A DNA stretch of 23,278 nt from Alphaproteobacteria bacterium. GTDB lineage: Bacteria; Pseudomonadota; Alphaproteobacteria; Puniceispirillales; Puniceispirillaceae. Below, piece after piece: positions 14,265 through 22,435 of the stretch; positions within the stretch are counted from its first letter, which is position 1, and each line of letters opens with the position of its first letter. The notes under the pieces were generated by a model. It searched no databases and was not told the origin of the DNA. It worked only from the letters and a program-made list of their open reading frames with translations. Location of the stretch: assembly GCA_016780695.1 (NCBI GenBank), contig JADHLK010000004.1, forward strand, positions 1 to 23,278, given 5' to 3'. Made by a program: the position numbers and the translations under genes.

Positions 14265-14870
14265 ATGGCATTTCTGTCCTGTGTGTCCTGCCAGACAGTT
14301 TTTGAAATTGATGCCGGATTGCTGGGTGACGGGGGCCAGCAGGTGCGCTGTTCAGTGTGCCAGCATGTCTGGCTGGCGCGGCCGGAAGATATGCAAAACA
14401 GCCTGCCAGAAGAAAACCGCCCGGTCCGGCCCGGCCGCGGGCGGCTGCTCGCCAGCTTGCTGATTCTGGGCTTTGTCTTTATCGGTGGTTTTCTGTTCTG
14501 GGCCAGGGGGCCGGTATCTGCGGCGTTGCCTGTGCTGCTGCCTGCCTATGATCTGGCCGGTATTCCGGTGCAGCCTGATATTGACTCTCTGGCAGTGGAA
14601 AAATTACAGGCCAGCTGGCAGGGCAATTTGCTGCGCTTGCATGGCGAGCTGGTCAATAAGGGCAAATGGATAAATCATGCCGCCCCGGTCCGCATCATTA
14701 TCCATGACAAGTCAGGCAAGAAAATTGAAGATGTAAAAGTGCTGCCCGAAGCTGCGGTTCTGGCAGCTGGAGAGGCCAGCGTCTTTTTTGCCCAGATAAC
14801 GATTGTGCCGGACAGCGAGGCAGAAATTATCGCCGCCCCCATCGCTGAGCGGATTGACCGGCTGCGCTGA
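14265..14870 (+). CDS. MJ0042-type zinc-ribbon membrane protein with DUF3426-like domain
   Basis: The cytosolic N-terminus carries a zinc ribbon with CxxC pairs at C6/C9 and C29/C32, in the MJ0042 pattern. A single transmembrane helix (about 61-80) and a roughly 115-residue external domain resembling DUF3426 follow. This layout is common in Proteobacteria, where the gene often neighbours ftsE. A role in sensing or envelope/cell-division regulation is only inferred. GAGGGG lies 6 nt before ATG 14265. The stop is 14 nt from the convergent lysA stop, with no terminator visible between. Confidence 0.88.
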   Translation: MAFLSCVSCQTVFEIDAGLLGDGGQQVRCSVCQHVWLARPEDMQNSLPEENRPVRPGRGRLLASLLILGFVFIGGFLFWARGPVSAALPVLLPAYDLAGIPVQPDIDSLAVEKLQASWQGNLLRLHGELVNKGKWINHAAPVRIIIHDKSGKKIEDVKVLPEAAVLAAGEASVFFAQITIVPDSEAEIIAAPIAERIDRLR

Positions 14871-14884
14871 ACAGAGCGCCCCGG

Positions 14885-16147
14885 TCAGACCAGCGGATTG
14901 ATCTCAGCTGCCAGCAAATCATCCAGGCTGCGGCGCGGGCGCAAGCAATGGACGGTGCCATCCACAACCAGAATCTCAGCTGCTTCGGGCCGGGTGTTAT
15001 AGGTGGAAGCCATCACCGCCCCATAGGCTCCGGCCCCGAACACAGCCAGCAAATCATCGCGCGCCAGCTGCCCCATCTCGCGTCCAAGGGCTAGATAGTC
15101 GCCGGTCTCACAAACCGGCCCGACAATATCAACCAGCCCGACAGGCGCGCTGGCCAGCTTTTCCGCAACCGGCTCAATCAGATGAAACGCCTCATAGAGG
15201 GTGGGGCGCAGCAAATCATTCATCGCCGCATCTACAATCACAAACTGCTTGTCATCTCCCGGCTTGATATAGAGCGTGCGGGTCAGCAAAATCCCGGCAT
15301 CAGCCGTGATCGAGCGGCCCGGCTCAAAGCCCAGCCGATAGCCGCGATTGCCAAAAAGGCGGGTGACCAGCGCGCCATAGCCGGCAAAATCGGTGGGCTG
15401 GGACTGCTGATAATCCACCCCCAGCCCGCCGCCAAGATCAAGTCCCGGCACCTCCAGCCCTTCCTCCTGCAGCTGTTCCGCCAGCGAAAGCAGGGCTGTG
15501 TAAGCTGCCTCAAACGGCGCCAGATCACGGATTTGGCTGCCAATATGAACGGCCAGCCCGGCAGCGCGTATATGCGGGTCTGTGCTGATCCGGCGATAGA
15601 GATGGGCGGCTTGGCCATCTGCGGTCGGGATGCCGAATTTCGTGCTGGCCTGACCGGTGGAAATCTTGGCGTGGCTGCCGGGATCAACATTCACATTAAC
15701 CCGCAAGGCGACCGGGGCAATGCAGCCCATCTGTTCAGCCACCAGACTGATTCGGTCTATCTCGGCAGCTGATTCTGCATTGATCTGGCCGATACCGGCT
15801 CTGAGGGCGGCAGCGATTTCTGCATCCTGCTTGCCGACACCGGAAAAGATGATTTTCTCAGCTGCCACCCCGGCGCGTAAAGCCCGTTCCAATTCGCCGC
15901 CGGAGACAATATCCGCCCCGGCCCCGGCGCCCGCCAGCAAGCTGATAACACCCAGCGCGGAATTGGCTTTTACGGCAAAATGTATCTGGCAATCCAGCCC
16001 CGATATGGCTTTGGCAAACTGCCGGTAATTGGCCAGCAGCCGGGCCCCGGAATAGATATAGCTGGGCGTGCCGAACTGATCGGCCAGAGCGGCTACAGAC
16101 AGCCCGTCCACCAGCAATGCGCCGTCCTTGCGCTCAAACCCCTGCAT
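14885..16147 (-). CDS. lysA: Diaminopimelate decarboxylase LysA
   Basis: LysA decarboxylates meso-diaminopimelate to lysine, the final step of lysine synthesis. It is a fold-III PLP enzyme: the PLP lysine is K60 in HFAVKANS, the PLP-stacking histidine lies in GLAVHIGSQI, the glycine-rich phosphate loop is LDLGGGLGVDY, and the second-subunit cysteine is in VGPVCETGD. The 420-residue length is normal. ATG 16147 begins 5 nt after the lptM stop, in the argH-lptM-lysA operon. Its ribosome binding site is weak, which suggests translational coupling to lptM. Confidence 0.97.
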   Translation of the reverse strand: MQGFERKDGALLVDGLSVAALADQFGTPSYIYSGARLLANYRQFAKAISGLDCQIHFAVKANSALGVISLLAGAGAGADIVSGGELERALRAGVAAEKIIFSGVGKQDAEIAAALRAGIGQINAESAAEIDRISLVAEQMGCIAPVALRVNVNVDPGSHAKISTGQASTKFGIPTADGQAAHLYRRISTDPHIRAAGLAVHIGSQIRDLAPFEAAYTALLSLAEQLQEEGLEVPGLDLGGGLGVDYQQSQPTDFAGYGALVTRLFGNRGYRLGFEPGRSITADAGILLTRTLYIKPGDDKQFVIVDAAMNDLLRPTLYEAFHLIEPVAEKLASAPVGLVDIVGPVCETGDYLALGREMGQLARDDLLAVFGAGAYGAVMASTYNTRPEAAEILVVDGTVHCLRPRRSLDDLLAAEINPLV

Positions 16148-16152
16148 CTTGC

Positions 16153-16272
16153 TTAACCTGTCTGCTGGCCTGCTGCGACCTCAGCCGGGCGCAGCGGGGC
16201 CCCGCGCTTGCCACAGGCCCCAAGAGAGACCAGAAAGCAGGCACAAACCAGCATAATCACAAAGCTCCGCAT
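16153..16272 (-). CDS. lptM: Small lipoprotein LptM (YifL-like), 39 residues
   Basis: Reading the minus strand from ATG 16272 gives a 39-residue protein: a hydrophobic signal (about residues 3-19), a lipobox LGAC with the lipidated cysteine at residue 20, and then CGKRGAPLRP. This last segment matches the CGxKGPLxxP start of the mature LptM/YifL family. Location between argH and lysA is the known place for this gene in many Proteobacteria. LptM assists assembly of the LPS translocon LptDE in E. coli; that role here is by homology. The start overlaps the argH stop (TGATG), with a strong AAGGAG site 8-9 nt upstream. It is short enough to be missed by automatic annotation. Confidence 0.88.
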   Translation of the reverse strand: MRSFVIMLVCACFLVSLGACGKRGAPLRPAEVAAGQQTG

Positions 16273-17735
16273 CAGGCTTCTCCTTCCCCGTCCAGCTGAG
16301 GCAGCACAAGGCCAAACCGGCCCACCGCCTCGGTAATCTGGCGGCGCAGCTCAGCCGGGGCCGTGCCGCCGAAACTGGTCCGCGCGGCCAGTGCCTGATC
16401 AACAGACAGAACCGCCAGAACCCGCGCATCCAGCGCGCTGTGAATCTCCTGCATGGCGGCCAGCTCCAGCTCCTCCAGCCCGCAGTCACGTGCTTCTGCC
16501 AGCGCGACAATTTCGCCTGAGATATGATGCGCGTCCCGAAAAGCCAGCCCCATTTCCCGCACCAGAAAATCGGCCAGATCGGTGGCAGTTGGATGGCCTT
16601 TGGCGAGGGCCGCGCGCATCGCTTCCGGCTTGGCCTGCATATCTTCTATCATGCCGGTCATCGCCGCCAGCGCGATCGACAGCGAGGCTTCGGCATCAAA
16701 AACCGGCTCCTTATCTTCTTGCATATCCTTTCCATAGGCCAGCGGCAGCCCTTTTAGCACAGTCAGCAGACCAACCAGCCCGCCGATTATGCGCCCCGGC
16801 TTGGCGCGCACCAGCTCAGCCGCATCCGGGTTGCGCTTTTGCGGCATGATAGACGAGCCGGTGGTAAAGGCATCGGAGAGCTGAATAAAGCCGAACCGGT
16901 CGGTTGACCAGAGGATAATCTCCTCAGCCAGCCGTGACAGGTGGGTCGCACAAATCGCTGCGGCACCCAGAAATTCCACCGCAAAATCCCGCGACGACAC
17001 CGCATCCATCGCATTTTCCATGGGCCGCTCAAACCCCAGCTCGGCAGCCGTCTGATGCCGGTCAATCGGAAAGCCTGTGCCAGCAAGAGCCGCCGCGCCC
17101 AGCGGTGATTCATTCAGCCGCTGCCGACAATCTGCCAGCCTGGCGCGATCACGGCCAAACATCTGGGTATAGGCCATCAGATGAAAGCCAAAACTGACCG
17201 GCTGGGCAGTCTGCAAATGGGTATAGCCCGGCATCAGCGTGCCGGTATGGCGGGCCGCCTGATCCACCAGCGCCTGTTGCAGGGCCGCCAGCATCCCATC
17301 CAGCCCGTCCAGCCGCCCGCGCAGCCAGAGCCGTATATCCGTGGCAACCTGATCATTGCGTGAACGCGCCGTATGCAGCTTTCTGGCCGGCGCGCCGATC
17401 AGCTCAGCCAGCCGCGCTTCTATATTCATGTGGATATCTTCCAGCGCTTCGGAAAATTCAAACGCGCCCTGTTCAATCTCAGCTGCTATGTTATCCAGCC
17501 CCTGCAGAATCGCGGCCAGCTCATCACCGGTTAAAATCTGGCAGTCGGCGAGCATTTTGGCATGCGCCCGCGATCCGGCTATATCCTCCGCCCACAAGGC
17601 GCGATCATACCGAATGGAGGCATTGATATCCTGCATCAGCTGAGACGGGCCTCCGGCAAACCGACCACCCCAGATAGCAGATTTCGGGACACCAGTCTTG
17701 GCTGCTGTTTTTTTTCTCTTGCCCGGCTTTGCCAT
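16272..17735 (-). CDS. argH: Argininosuccinate lyase ArgH
   Basis: ArgH splits argininosuccinate to arginine and fumarate in the cytosol, completing arginine synthesis. It shows the fumarase/aspartase-superfamily signature GSSIMPQKRNP at 293-303 and the conserved HTARSRNDQVATD (121-133) and GYTHLQTAQP (170-179) segments. A lysine-rich extension of about 20 residues precedes the usual IWGGRF start. AAGGAT lies about 9 nt before ATG 17735. It heads argH-lptM-lysA and is divergent from tlpA, an arrangement common in Alphaproteobacteria. Confidence 0.97.
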   Translation of the reverse strand: MAKPGKRKKTAAKTGVPKSAIWGGRFAGGPSQLMQDINASIRYDRALWAEDIAGSRAHAKMLADCQILTGDELAAILQGLDNIAAEIEQGAFEFSEALEDIHMNIEARLAELIGAPARKLHTARSRNDQVATDIRLWLRGRLDGLDGMLAALQQALVDQAARHTGTLMPGYTHLQTAQPVSFGFHLMAYTQMFGRDRARLADCRQRLNESPLGAAALAGTGFPIDRHQTAAELGFERPMENAMDAVSSRDFAVEFLGAAAICATHLSRLAEEIILWSTDRFGFIQLSDAFTTGSSIMPQKRNPDAAELVRAKPGRIIGGLVGLLTVLKGLPLAYGKDMQEDKEPVFDAEASLSIALAAMTGMIEDMQAKPEAMRAALAKGHPTATDLADFLVREMGLAFRDAHHISGEIVALAEARDCGLEELELAAMQEIHSALDARVLAVLSVDQALAARTSFGGTAPAELRRQITEAVGRFGLVLPQLDGEGEA

Positions 17736-17757
17736 GGTTGCAGATCCTTGCTATTAT
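17729..17757 (+). promoter_or_regulatory. Candidate promoter of tlpA
   Basis: TTGCCA (17729-17734) and TATTAT (17752-17757) are spaced by 17 nt, each matching the sigma-70 consensus at five of six positions. The predicted start near 17764 leaves a leader of about 38 nt. The -35 overlaps the argH start codon, so tlpA and argH transcription could interfere. Confidence 0.5.
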
Positions 17758-17801
17758 CGCCGCCTTGAATGAACAGGGGCCAATCGCTTTATAGGACAGA
17801 A

Positions 17802-18395
17802 ATGCAAAAGAATCAGCCCCAAATCCAAAATTGGTCACGGCGCAAGATAATGGCTGGTCTGGTCGGGGTCAGCTTCAGCCTGTCCATGGCTCCGGCCACT
17901 GCGGGCAGGGCCAGTGCGATCAGGGCCAGCACGATAGCATATGATGACCTGCTCGCTGACCAGCTGGACACGCCCCTGCCGGATACACCGATTGCCGGGC
18001 CAGCCGGGCCGTTGCAGCTGGCTGATCTGGCAGGCCAGCCGCTGCTGGTCAATTTCTGGGCCAGCTGGTGCGCGCCTTGTGTGCAGGAATTACCGGCGTT
18101 GGAACAGGCGGCGATCGCGCTGGCCAGAGACCGGGCGCGGGTTTTGCTGGTCTGTATTGACCGGGGAGGCCAGCCTGTCGCCGAGGCGTTTTTGCGCCGC
18201 CGCGGCATCACCCTCCGCAATGCTCTGCAAGCCTATGATGCAAAAGCCAGCTGGCCACGCGCGCTTGGCCTTACTGGCCTGCCGGTCACCTTGTGGGTCG
18301 CGCCGGATCAAAAACAGGCCTGGCAGCATATCGGGCCAGCTGACTGGGCCGACCCGGCAGCTCTGCGGCGGATGCGGCAATTACTGGCTGGCTAG
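17802..18395 (+). CDS. tlpA: TlpA-family thiol:disulfide oxidoreductase
   Basis: This is an exported thioredoxin-fold protein, typically a periplasmic reductant in cytochrome c or cytochrome oxidase assembly. The active site WCAPC is at 89-93, in the context FWASWCAPCVQELP, and the cis-proline is in GLPVT. The N-terminus has SRRKIM followed by a hydrophobic run ending near APATA-G, so it looks like a signal peptide with a Tat-like twin-arginine pair. ATG 17802 is chosen because AGGA lies 5 nt upstream; ATG 17769 would add 11 unlikely residues. The stop overlaps that of etfA by 4 nt (CTAG). Confidence 0.9.
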   Translation: MQKNQPQIQNWSRRKIMAGLVGVSFSLSMAPATAGRASAIRASTIAYDDLLADQLDTPLPDTPIAGPAGPLQLADLAGQPLLVNFWASWCAPCVQELPALEQAAIALARDRARVLLVCIDRGGQPVAEAFLRRRGITLRNALQAYDAKASWPRALGLTGLPVTLWVAPDQKQAWQHIGPADWADPAALRRMRQLLAG

Positions 18396-19324
18396 CTGAG
18401 CTCTTTTTCCAGCTCCGGCACTGCATCAAACAAATCAGCCACCAGCCCGTAATCAGCGACTTGGAAAATCGGCGCTTCCTCATCCTTGTTGATGGCAACG
18501 ATGACCTTGGAATCTTTCATGCCTGCCAAATGCTGGATAGCCCCGGAGATGCCGACAGCGATATAGAGTTCCGGGGCAACCACCTTGCCGGTTTGGCCAA
18601 CCTGCCAATCATTCGGGGCAAAGCCGGCATCCACCGCCGCCCGGCTGGCCCCGACAGCGGCGCCCAGCTTGTCAGCGACTTTCTCCAGCATGGCAAAATT
18701 GGCCCCGTCCTGCATCCCCCGCCCGCCAGAGACAACAATTCCGGCAGAGGTGAGTTCCGGCCGCTCAGAGCTGGATAATTCGGACTTCAGATAGCTGGAA
18801 AGCCCGGGCAGAGCCGCCGCGTCAACGGCCTCAACCGATGCGCTGCCGCCACTCGCCGCTGCTGCTTCAAAGGCGGTGGCGCGCACGGTAATGACCTTGA
18901 TGGGATCAGCTGTCTCAACCGTGGCAATGGCATTGCCTGCATAGATGGGCCGCTTGAAGCTGCTATCCGAAAGCACGGCGATAATATCCGAGATCTGGGC
19001 CACATCCAGCAAGGCGGCTACCCGCGGCATGATATTTTTGCCATAGGTCGTTGCCGGGGCCAGAAGATGGGTATAATCGCCCGCCAGAGAAACCAGCAGC
19101 GGGGCGATATTCTCGGCCAGCCCATGCTGATAATCAGGGCTGTCCGCTACTCGCACCCGGGCGATGCCAGCAATAGAGGCGGCCGCCTCAGCTGCCTTTG
19201 CACAGTCCGAACCGGCAACCAGCAGATCAATATTGCCGCCAATCTCACTCGCCGCGGTGATGCAGTTCAGCGTTGCCGGGCTGATGCTGTCACCATCACA
19301 TTCTGCCAAAATAAGAAGCGCCAT
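18392..19324 (-). CDS. etfA: Electron transfer flavoprotein alpha subunit EtfA
   Basis: EtfA binds FAD and, with EtfB, carries electrons from acyl-CoA and other dehydrogenases to ETF:ubiquinone oxidoreductase. The C-terminal FAD domain is well conserved: SGGRGM, GASRAAVDAG, QVGQTGKVVAPELYIAVG, the family signature GISGAIQHLAGM and AINKDEEAPIF. The 310-residue length is normal. ATG 19324 is preferred over 19327 because AAAGG is then 7 nt away; it shares a base with the etfB stop (TGATG). In relatives hbdA often follows etfA; here the gene ends against tlpA. Confidence 0.97.
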   Translation of the reverse strand: MALLILAECDGDSISPATLNCITAASEIGGNIDLLVAGSDCAKAAEAAASIAGIARVRVADSPDYQHGLAENIAPLLVSLAGDYTHLLAPATTYGKNIMPRVAALLDVAQISDIIAVLSDSSFKRPIYAGNAIATVETADPIKVITVRATAFEAAAASGGSASVEAVDAAALPGLSSYLKSELSSSERPELTSAGIVVSGGRGMQDGANFAMLEKVADKLGAAVGASRAAVDAGFAPNDWQVGQTGKVVAPELYIAVGISGAIQHLAGMKDSKVIVAINKDEEAPIFQVADYGLVADLFDAVPELEKELS

Positions 19325-20073
19325 CATATCACCTTTGCGTCATTTTTCAGTTTATCCACCAGCTCGGAGACCGAGCCAACCTTGATACCGGCCTCACGGC
19401 TGGCCGGTTCCTCAACCTTTGTGATTTTCAGCCGCGGGGCAATATCAACCCCCAGCTCAGCCACGCTCAGCGCGTCAATCGGTTTTTTCTTTGCCTTCAT
19501 AATATTGGGCAACGAGGCATAGCGCGGCTCATTCAACCGCAAATCAACCGTAACCACCGCAGGCATGGCAATTTCAATATGCTCCAGCCCGCCATCTACT
19601 TCTCTTATGACGGTGGCCTTGTCTGCTGCCAGATCGAGGCCGGAGGCGAAGGTTCCCTGTGCCCAGCCGAGCAGGGCTGCCAGCATCTGGCCGGTCTGAT
19701 TGCTGTCATCATCAATCGCCTGCTTGCCGCAAATAACAAGGCCGGGCGCCTCGCGTTCCACCACCGCGGCCAGCAGCTTGGCAACCGCCAGCGGCTCAGT
19801 TTCCTGATCCGCCTCTATATGAATACCGCGGTCAGCACCCATGGCAAGGCCGGTGCGAATCGTCTCACCCGCCTGAGACGGGCCGACAGAGACCAGCACC
19901 ACCTCATCTGCCTGTCCAGCTTCCTTAAGACGCAAGCCTTGTTCCACGGCGATTTCATCAAACGGGTTCATGGCCATTTTCACATTGGCCAGCTCCACCC
20001 CGGATTGGTCGGGCTTCACCCGCACCTTCACATTATAATCAATAACCCGTTTTACCGGGATCAGGATTTTCAT
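19324..20073 (-). CDS. etfB: Electron transfer flavoprotein beta subunit EtfB
   Basis: EtfB is the AMP-binding subunit of the ETF heterodimer. The sequence starts MKILIPVKRVIDYNVKVRV and contains MNPFDEIAVEQGLRLKEAG, GADRGIHIE and CGKQAIDDDSNQTGQMLAALL, all typical. ATG 20073 has AGAGG 8 nt upstream; GTG 20082 would place the start on top of that site. The resulting 249 residues is the usual length. etfB and etfA are coupled, and the adenosyltransferase gene lies 62 nt upstream. Confidence 0.97.
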   Translation of the reverse strand: MKILIPVKRVIDYNVKVRVKPDQSGVELANVKMAMNPFDEIAVEQGLRLKEAGQADEVVLVSVGPSQAGETIRTGLAMGADRGIHIEADQETEPLAVAKLLAAVVEREAPGLVICGKQAIDDDSNQTGQMLAALLGWAQGTFASGLDLAADKATVIREVDGGLEHIEIAMPAVVTVDLRLNEPRYASLPNIMKAKKKPIDALSVAELGVDIAPRLKITKVEEPASREAGIKVGSVSELVDKLKNDAKVI

Positions 20074-20135
20074 GTCAGCCACCTCTTTTTGGCAAGTTTG
20101 TATTCAAGATAGGGCCGGTTTTCGGCACGGCAATC

Positions 20136-20738
20136 TTATTTTCCAGTTCCGGACTTCTTTTTCTTTGGCTTTTCCAGGCCGCTATGTTCACCCGGCACCC
20201 AGAGAACATCTGTTGCACCATCGTCATTTATATGTCTGGCCAAGACAAATAGATGGTCAGACAGACGGTTAATATAGCGTATGGCCTCTTCATTGACAGC
20301 TTCTTCAACGGCCAGTTCGGTAATGCGCCGCTCGGCCCGCCGGGTCACTGTGCGCGCCAGATGCAGCCAGGCAGCCAATTCTGAACCACCTGGCAAAATA
20401 AAGCTCTTGAGCGGGGACAAGGCTTTATTAAGCTCATCAATCTCCGCCTCCAGCCGGGTGACCTGCAGCTGAGATATACGCAAGAAGACCTGATCCGAAT
20501 TGGTTTCCGGGGCAGCTAAATCCGCCCCCAAATCAAACAGATCATTCTGAATCCGCGCCAGCATGGCATCTGCATTGCCGGTTGCATGAAGACGGGCCAG
20601 CCCGATAACGCTGTTCAGCTCATCCACCTCGCCAAAAGCTGCCGGGCGGCGGGAATGTTTGGATACGCGCTGACCATTGACCAGGCTGGTTTCGCCATCA
20701 TCTCCGGTGCGTGTATAGATTTTATTCAGCCTGACCAT
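20136..20738 (-). CDS. PduO-type ATP:cob(I)alamin adenosyltransferase
   Basis: This transfers the adenosyl group of ATP to cob(I)alamin, making coenzyme B12. The N-terminal ATP-binding motif YTRTGDDGETSL is at 8-19, and the family segments VDELNS, TRRAERRI and YINRLSDHLFVLAR are present. A lysine-rich tail ends the protein. Clustering with etfBA suggests supply of cofactor for a B12 mutase such as methylmalonyl-CoA mutase, linked to acyl-CoA catabolism; the mutase is not in the window. AAGGG precedes ATG 20738. Confidence 0.93.
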   Translation of the reverse strand: MVRLNKIYTRTGDDGETSLVNGQRVSKHSRRPAAFGEVDELNSVIGLARLHATGNADAMLARIQNDLFDLGADLAAPETNSDQVFLRISQLQVTRLEAEIDELNKALSPLKSFILPGGSELAAWLHLARTVTRRAERRITELAVEEAVNEEAIRYINRLSDHLFVLARHINDDGATDVLWVPGEHSGLEKPKKKKSGTGK

Positions 20739-20792
20739 TTTTCCCTTATTTCCCTTGGATAAGTGTCCAAAACCTTGGCAATGCTTGCCAGT

Positions 20793-20990
20793 CTAGCCGG
20801 AGTGACGCATCCAGAGCAAGACCACAAACACCAGCAGTGCGAGGGCCTGGAAAATAATCCGGTAGCGCATGATACGGTTGGAATTGGACTTGTTATACGC
20901 CCCGCCACGCCCCATCGACACCACCCCCCAGAACAGGATGACAGCGACAATCGCCAGCGACAGTCCCATCACGGCTTGATCCCAGCTCAT
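20793..20990 (-). CDS. Twin-transmembrane HIG1-like small protein
   Basis: The 65-residue protein has two hydrophobic helices (about 4-25 and 45-61) joined by a polar loop with SNSNRIMRYRIIFQ, resembling the conserved core of HIG1-domain (hypoxia-induced) proteins. Alphaproteobacteria often carry such a twin-transmembrane gene immediately before the cobalamin adenosyltransferase, as here (54 nt apart). HIG1 proteins in mitochondria and bacteria associate with cytochrome oxidase, which would be the best guess for function. AAAGAGGG lies 6 nt before ATG 20990. Confidence 0.85.
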   Translation of the reverse strand: MSWDQAVMGLSLAIVAVILFWGVVSMGRGGAYNKSNSNRIMRYRIIFQALALLVFVVLLWMRHSG

Positions 20991-21023
20991 CTGCTGCCCT
21001 CTTTCCTGCCCCGCATTTTTTAC

Positions 21024-21917
21024 TCAATCTGTCAGATTTATAGCTACACCGCCCTGTCGTGCAGCCGCAACTATTGTATTGCGCAATAAACAGGCAATGG
21101 TCATTGGCCCGACTCCGCCCGGCACAGGTGTGATCGCCGCGGCGACCTGTTCAGCTCCGGCAAAATCCACATCTCCGGTTAGCCGGAACTTGTCCGGCCC
21201 GCGTTCCGGGGCAGGCACCCGGTTGATGCCGACATCGATCACCACCGCCCCCGGCTTTATCCAGTCCTGTTTGACCATCTCAGGCCGCCCCACCGCCGCC
21301 ACCAGAATATCGGCGGACCGGCACAGGCCGGGGAGATCCCGGCTGCGCGAATGGGCAATGGTCACGGTCGCATTTTCTGCCAGCAGCAGCTGCGCCATCG
21401 GCTTGCCGACAATATTGGAGCGGCCCAGAATCACCGCATTCAAGCCGGACATATCGCCCAGCAAATCGCGCAACAGCAAAAGACAGCCCCAAGGGGTGCA
21501 AGGCACCAGCGCTTCCTGGCCAGTCGCCAGCAGCCCGGCATTGACGATATGAAACCCGTCCACATCCTTGGCCGGGTCAATGGCCTGAATAACCGCGGCG
21601 GCTTCGATTTGCGGCGGTAGCGGCAGCTGCACCAAAATGCCGTGAATGCTGGCATCCCGGTTTAGCTGGTCGATCAGCTTCAACACCTCTTGCTGGCTGG
21701 TCTCGGCAGGCAGGCGATATTCTGCAGAATGTAGCCCGGCGGCCTTGGACCTCTCGGTCTTGTTACGCACATAGACCCTAGAGGCCGGATCCTCTCCCAC
21801 CAGAACCACAGCCAGCCCGGGCGGCTGGCCGGTGGCCTTGGTTATATCCGCGACCGCCGGTTTCAGCCGGTCTACCAGCTGTTCGGAGAATCCCTTGCCA
21901 TCAATCAGTTTTGCCAT
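21024..21917 (-). CDS. folD: Bifunctional methylenetetrahydrofolate dehydrogenase/cyclohydrolase FolD
   Basis: FolD interconverts 5,10-methylene-, methenyl- and 10-formyl-tetrahydrofolate with NADP, feeding one-carbon units to purine and other syntheses. Conserved features are the catalytic lysine in YVRNK, GILVQLPLP, PAKDVDGFH, GRSNIVGKPMAQLLL and TPVPGGVGPMT. ATG 21917 gives the usual 297 residues and has AGAAGGA about 5 nt upstream; a longer in-frame start at 22001 adds unconserved sequence and was not used. It lies 117 nt after yggT on the same strand. Confidence 0.97.
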   Translation of the reverse strand: MAKLIDGKGFSEQLVDRLKPAVADITKATGQPPGLAVVLVGEDPASRVYVRNKTERSKAAGLHSAEYRLPAETSQQEVLKLIDQLNRDASIHGILVQLPLPPQIEAAAVIQAIDPAKDVDGFHIVNAGLLATGQEALVPCTPWGCLLLLRDLLGDMSGLNAVILGRSNIVGKPMAQLLLAENATVTIAHSRSRDLPGLCRSADILVAAVGRPEMVKQDWIKPGAVVIDVGINRVPAPERGPDKFRLTGDVDFAGAEQVAAAITPVPGGVGPMTIACLLRNTIVAAARQGGVAINLTD

Positions 21918-22034
21918 TTTTCCTTCTCTCATCAGATTGCCCGCAGAGTGGCAAAATCCAGCCTGCCGCCACAGGCGGATTGCGCCCGGTTCTGAAACCA
22001 AAGCGACATTTTTACAGCGCCCGTCACTCCCCGC

Positions 22035-22310
22035 CTAGAAACCGCCCAGCAGCAGGTTACGCAAAAATTCGACCGCCAATAGCAGGATAATCGGGCTGAT
22101 ATCCAGCCCGCCCAGATTCGGCATGAAGCGCCGGATATGGCCCAATACCGGCTCATGTAGCGCTTGCAGACCCATCAAAATCTGGCGCACCAGAGGCTGC
22201 CAGGGATTGATGATCCGAAAGCTGATCAGCCAGCTGGCGATCACATAAATCACCAAGGACCAGAGATACAGTGTAAGCACGGTATTAATCAAAATGATGA
22301 CAGCTGACAT
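22035..22310 (-). CDS. YggT-family membrane protein
   Basis: The 91-residue product has two transmembrane segments (about 3-27 and 70-87) around the family's conserved middle: RIINPWQPLVRQI, HEPVLGHIRRFMPNLGGLDISPIILLL. YggT proteins are small inner-membrane proteins of uncertain function, linked to osmotic tolerance or cell-division-related clusters. ATG 22310 is where homology begins; upstream in-frame codons encode charged unconserved sequence. The ribosome binding site is weak. I see no DUF167 (YggU) gene between it and folD, although that gene is a frequent neighbour. Confidence 0.9.
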   Translation of the reverse strand: MSAVIILINTVLTLYLWSLVIYVIASWLISFRIINPWQPLVRQILMGLQALHEPVLGHIRRFMPNLGGLDISPIILLLAVEFLRNLLLGGF

Positions 22311-22343
22311 GATTTTGCTTTCGCTTTTGCCGTTTGCCTTATG

Positions 22344-22368
22344 GAAGGGCCAGCCTGCCCGGCCCTTC
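22344..22368. promoter_or_regulatory. Perfect 8-bp stem-loop upstream of yggT
   Basis: GAAGGGCC (22344-22351) and GGCCCTTC (22361-22368) are exact inverted repeats around a 9-nt loop. No T-tract follows on either strand, so it is not a standard terminator. If yggT is transcribed from 22436-22464, this hairpin sits in its leader, about 34 nt before the start codon. Confidence 0.55.
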
Positions 22369-22435
22369 GCGAATTTCGTGCATTTGCCCTGCCTGCGTGG
22401 CACGCCATGCCGGACATCCCGGCGGTGGCGAGGCG

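Noticed and set aside
17736..17801. Minus-strand promoter for argH using GATAAT (17753-17758)
   Set aside because: The only -35 (TTGGCC) is 19 nt away, and the predicted start near 17746 would remove the argH ribosome binding site.
21918..22034. Remnant of a DUF167 (YggU) gene between yggT and folD
   Set aside because: Frames in this gap show no DUF167 motifs; the in-frame upstream extension of folD is unconserved sequence.
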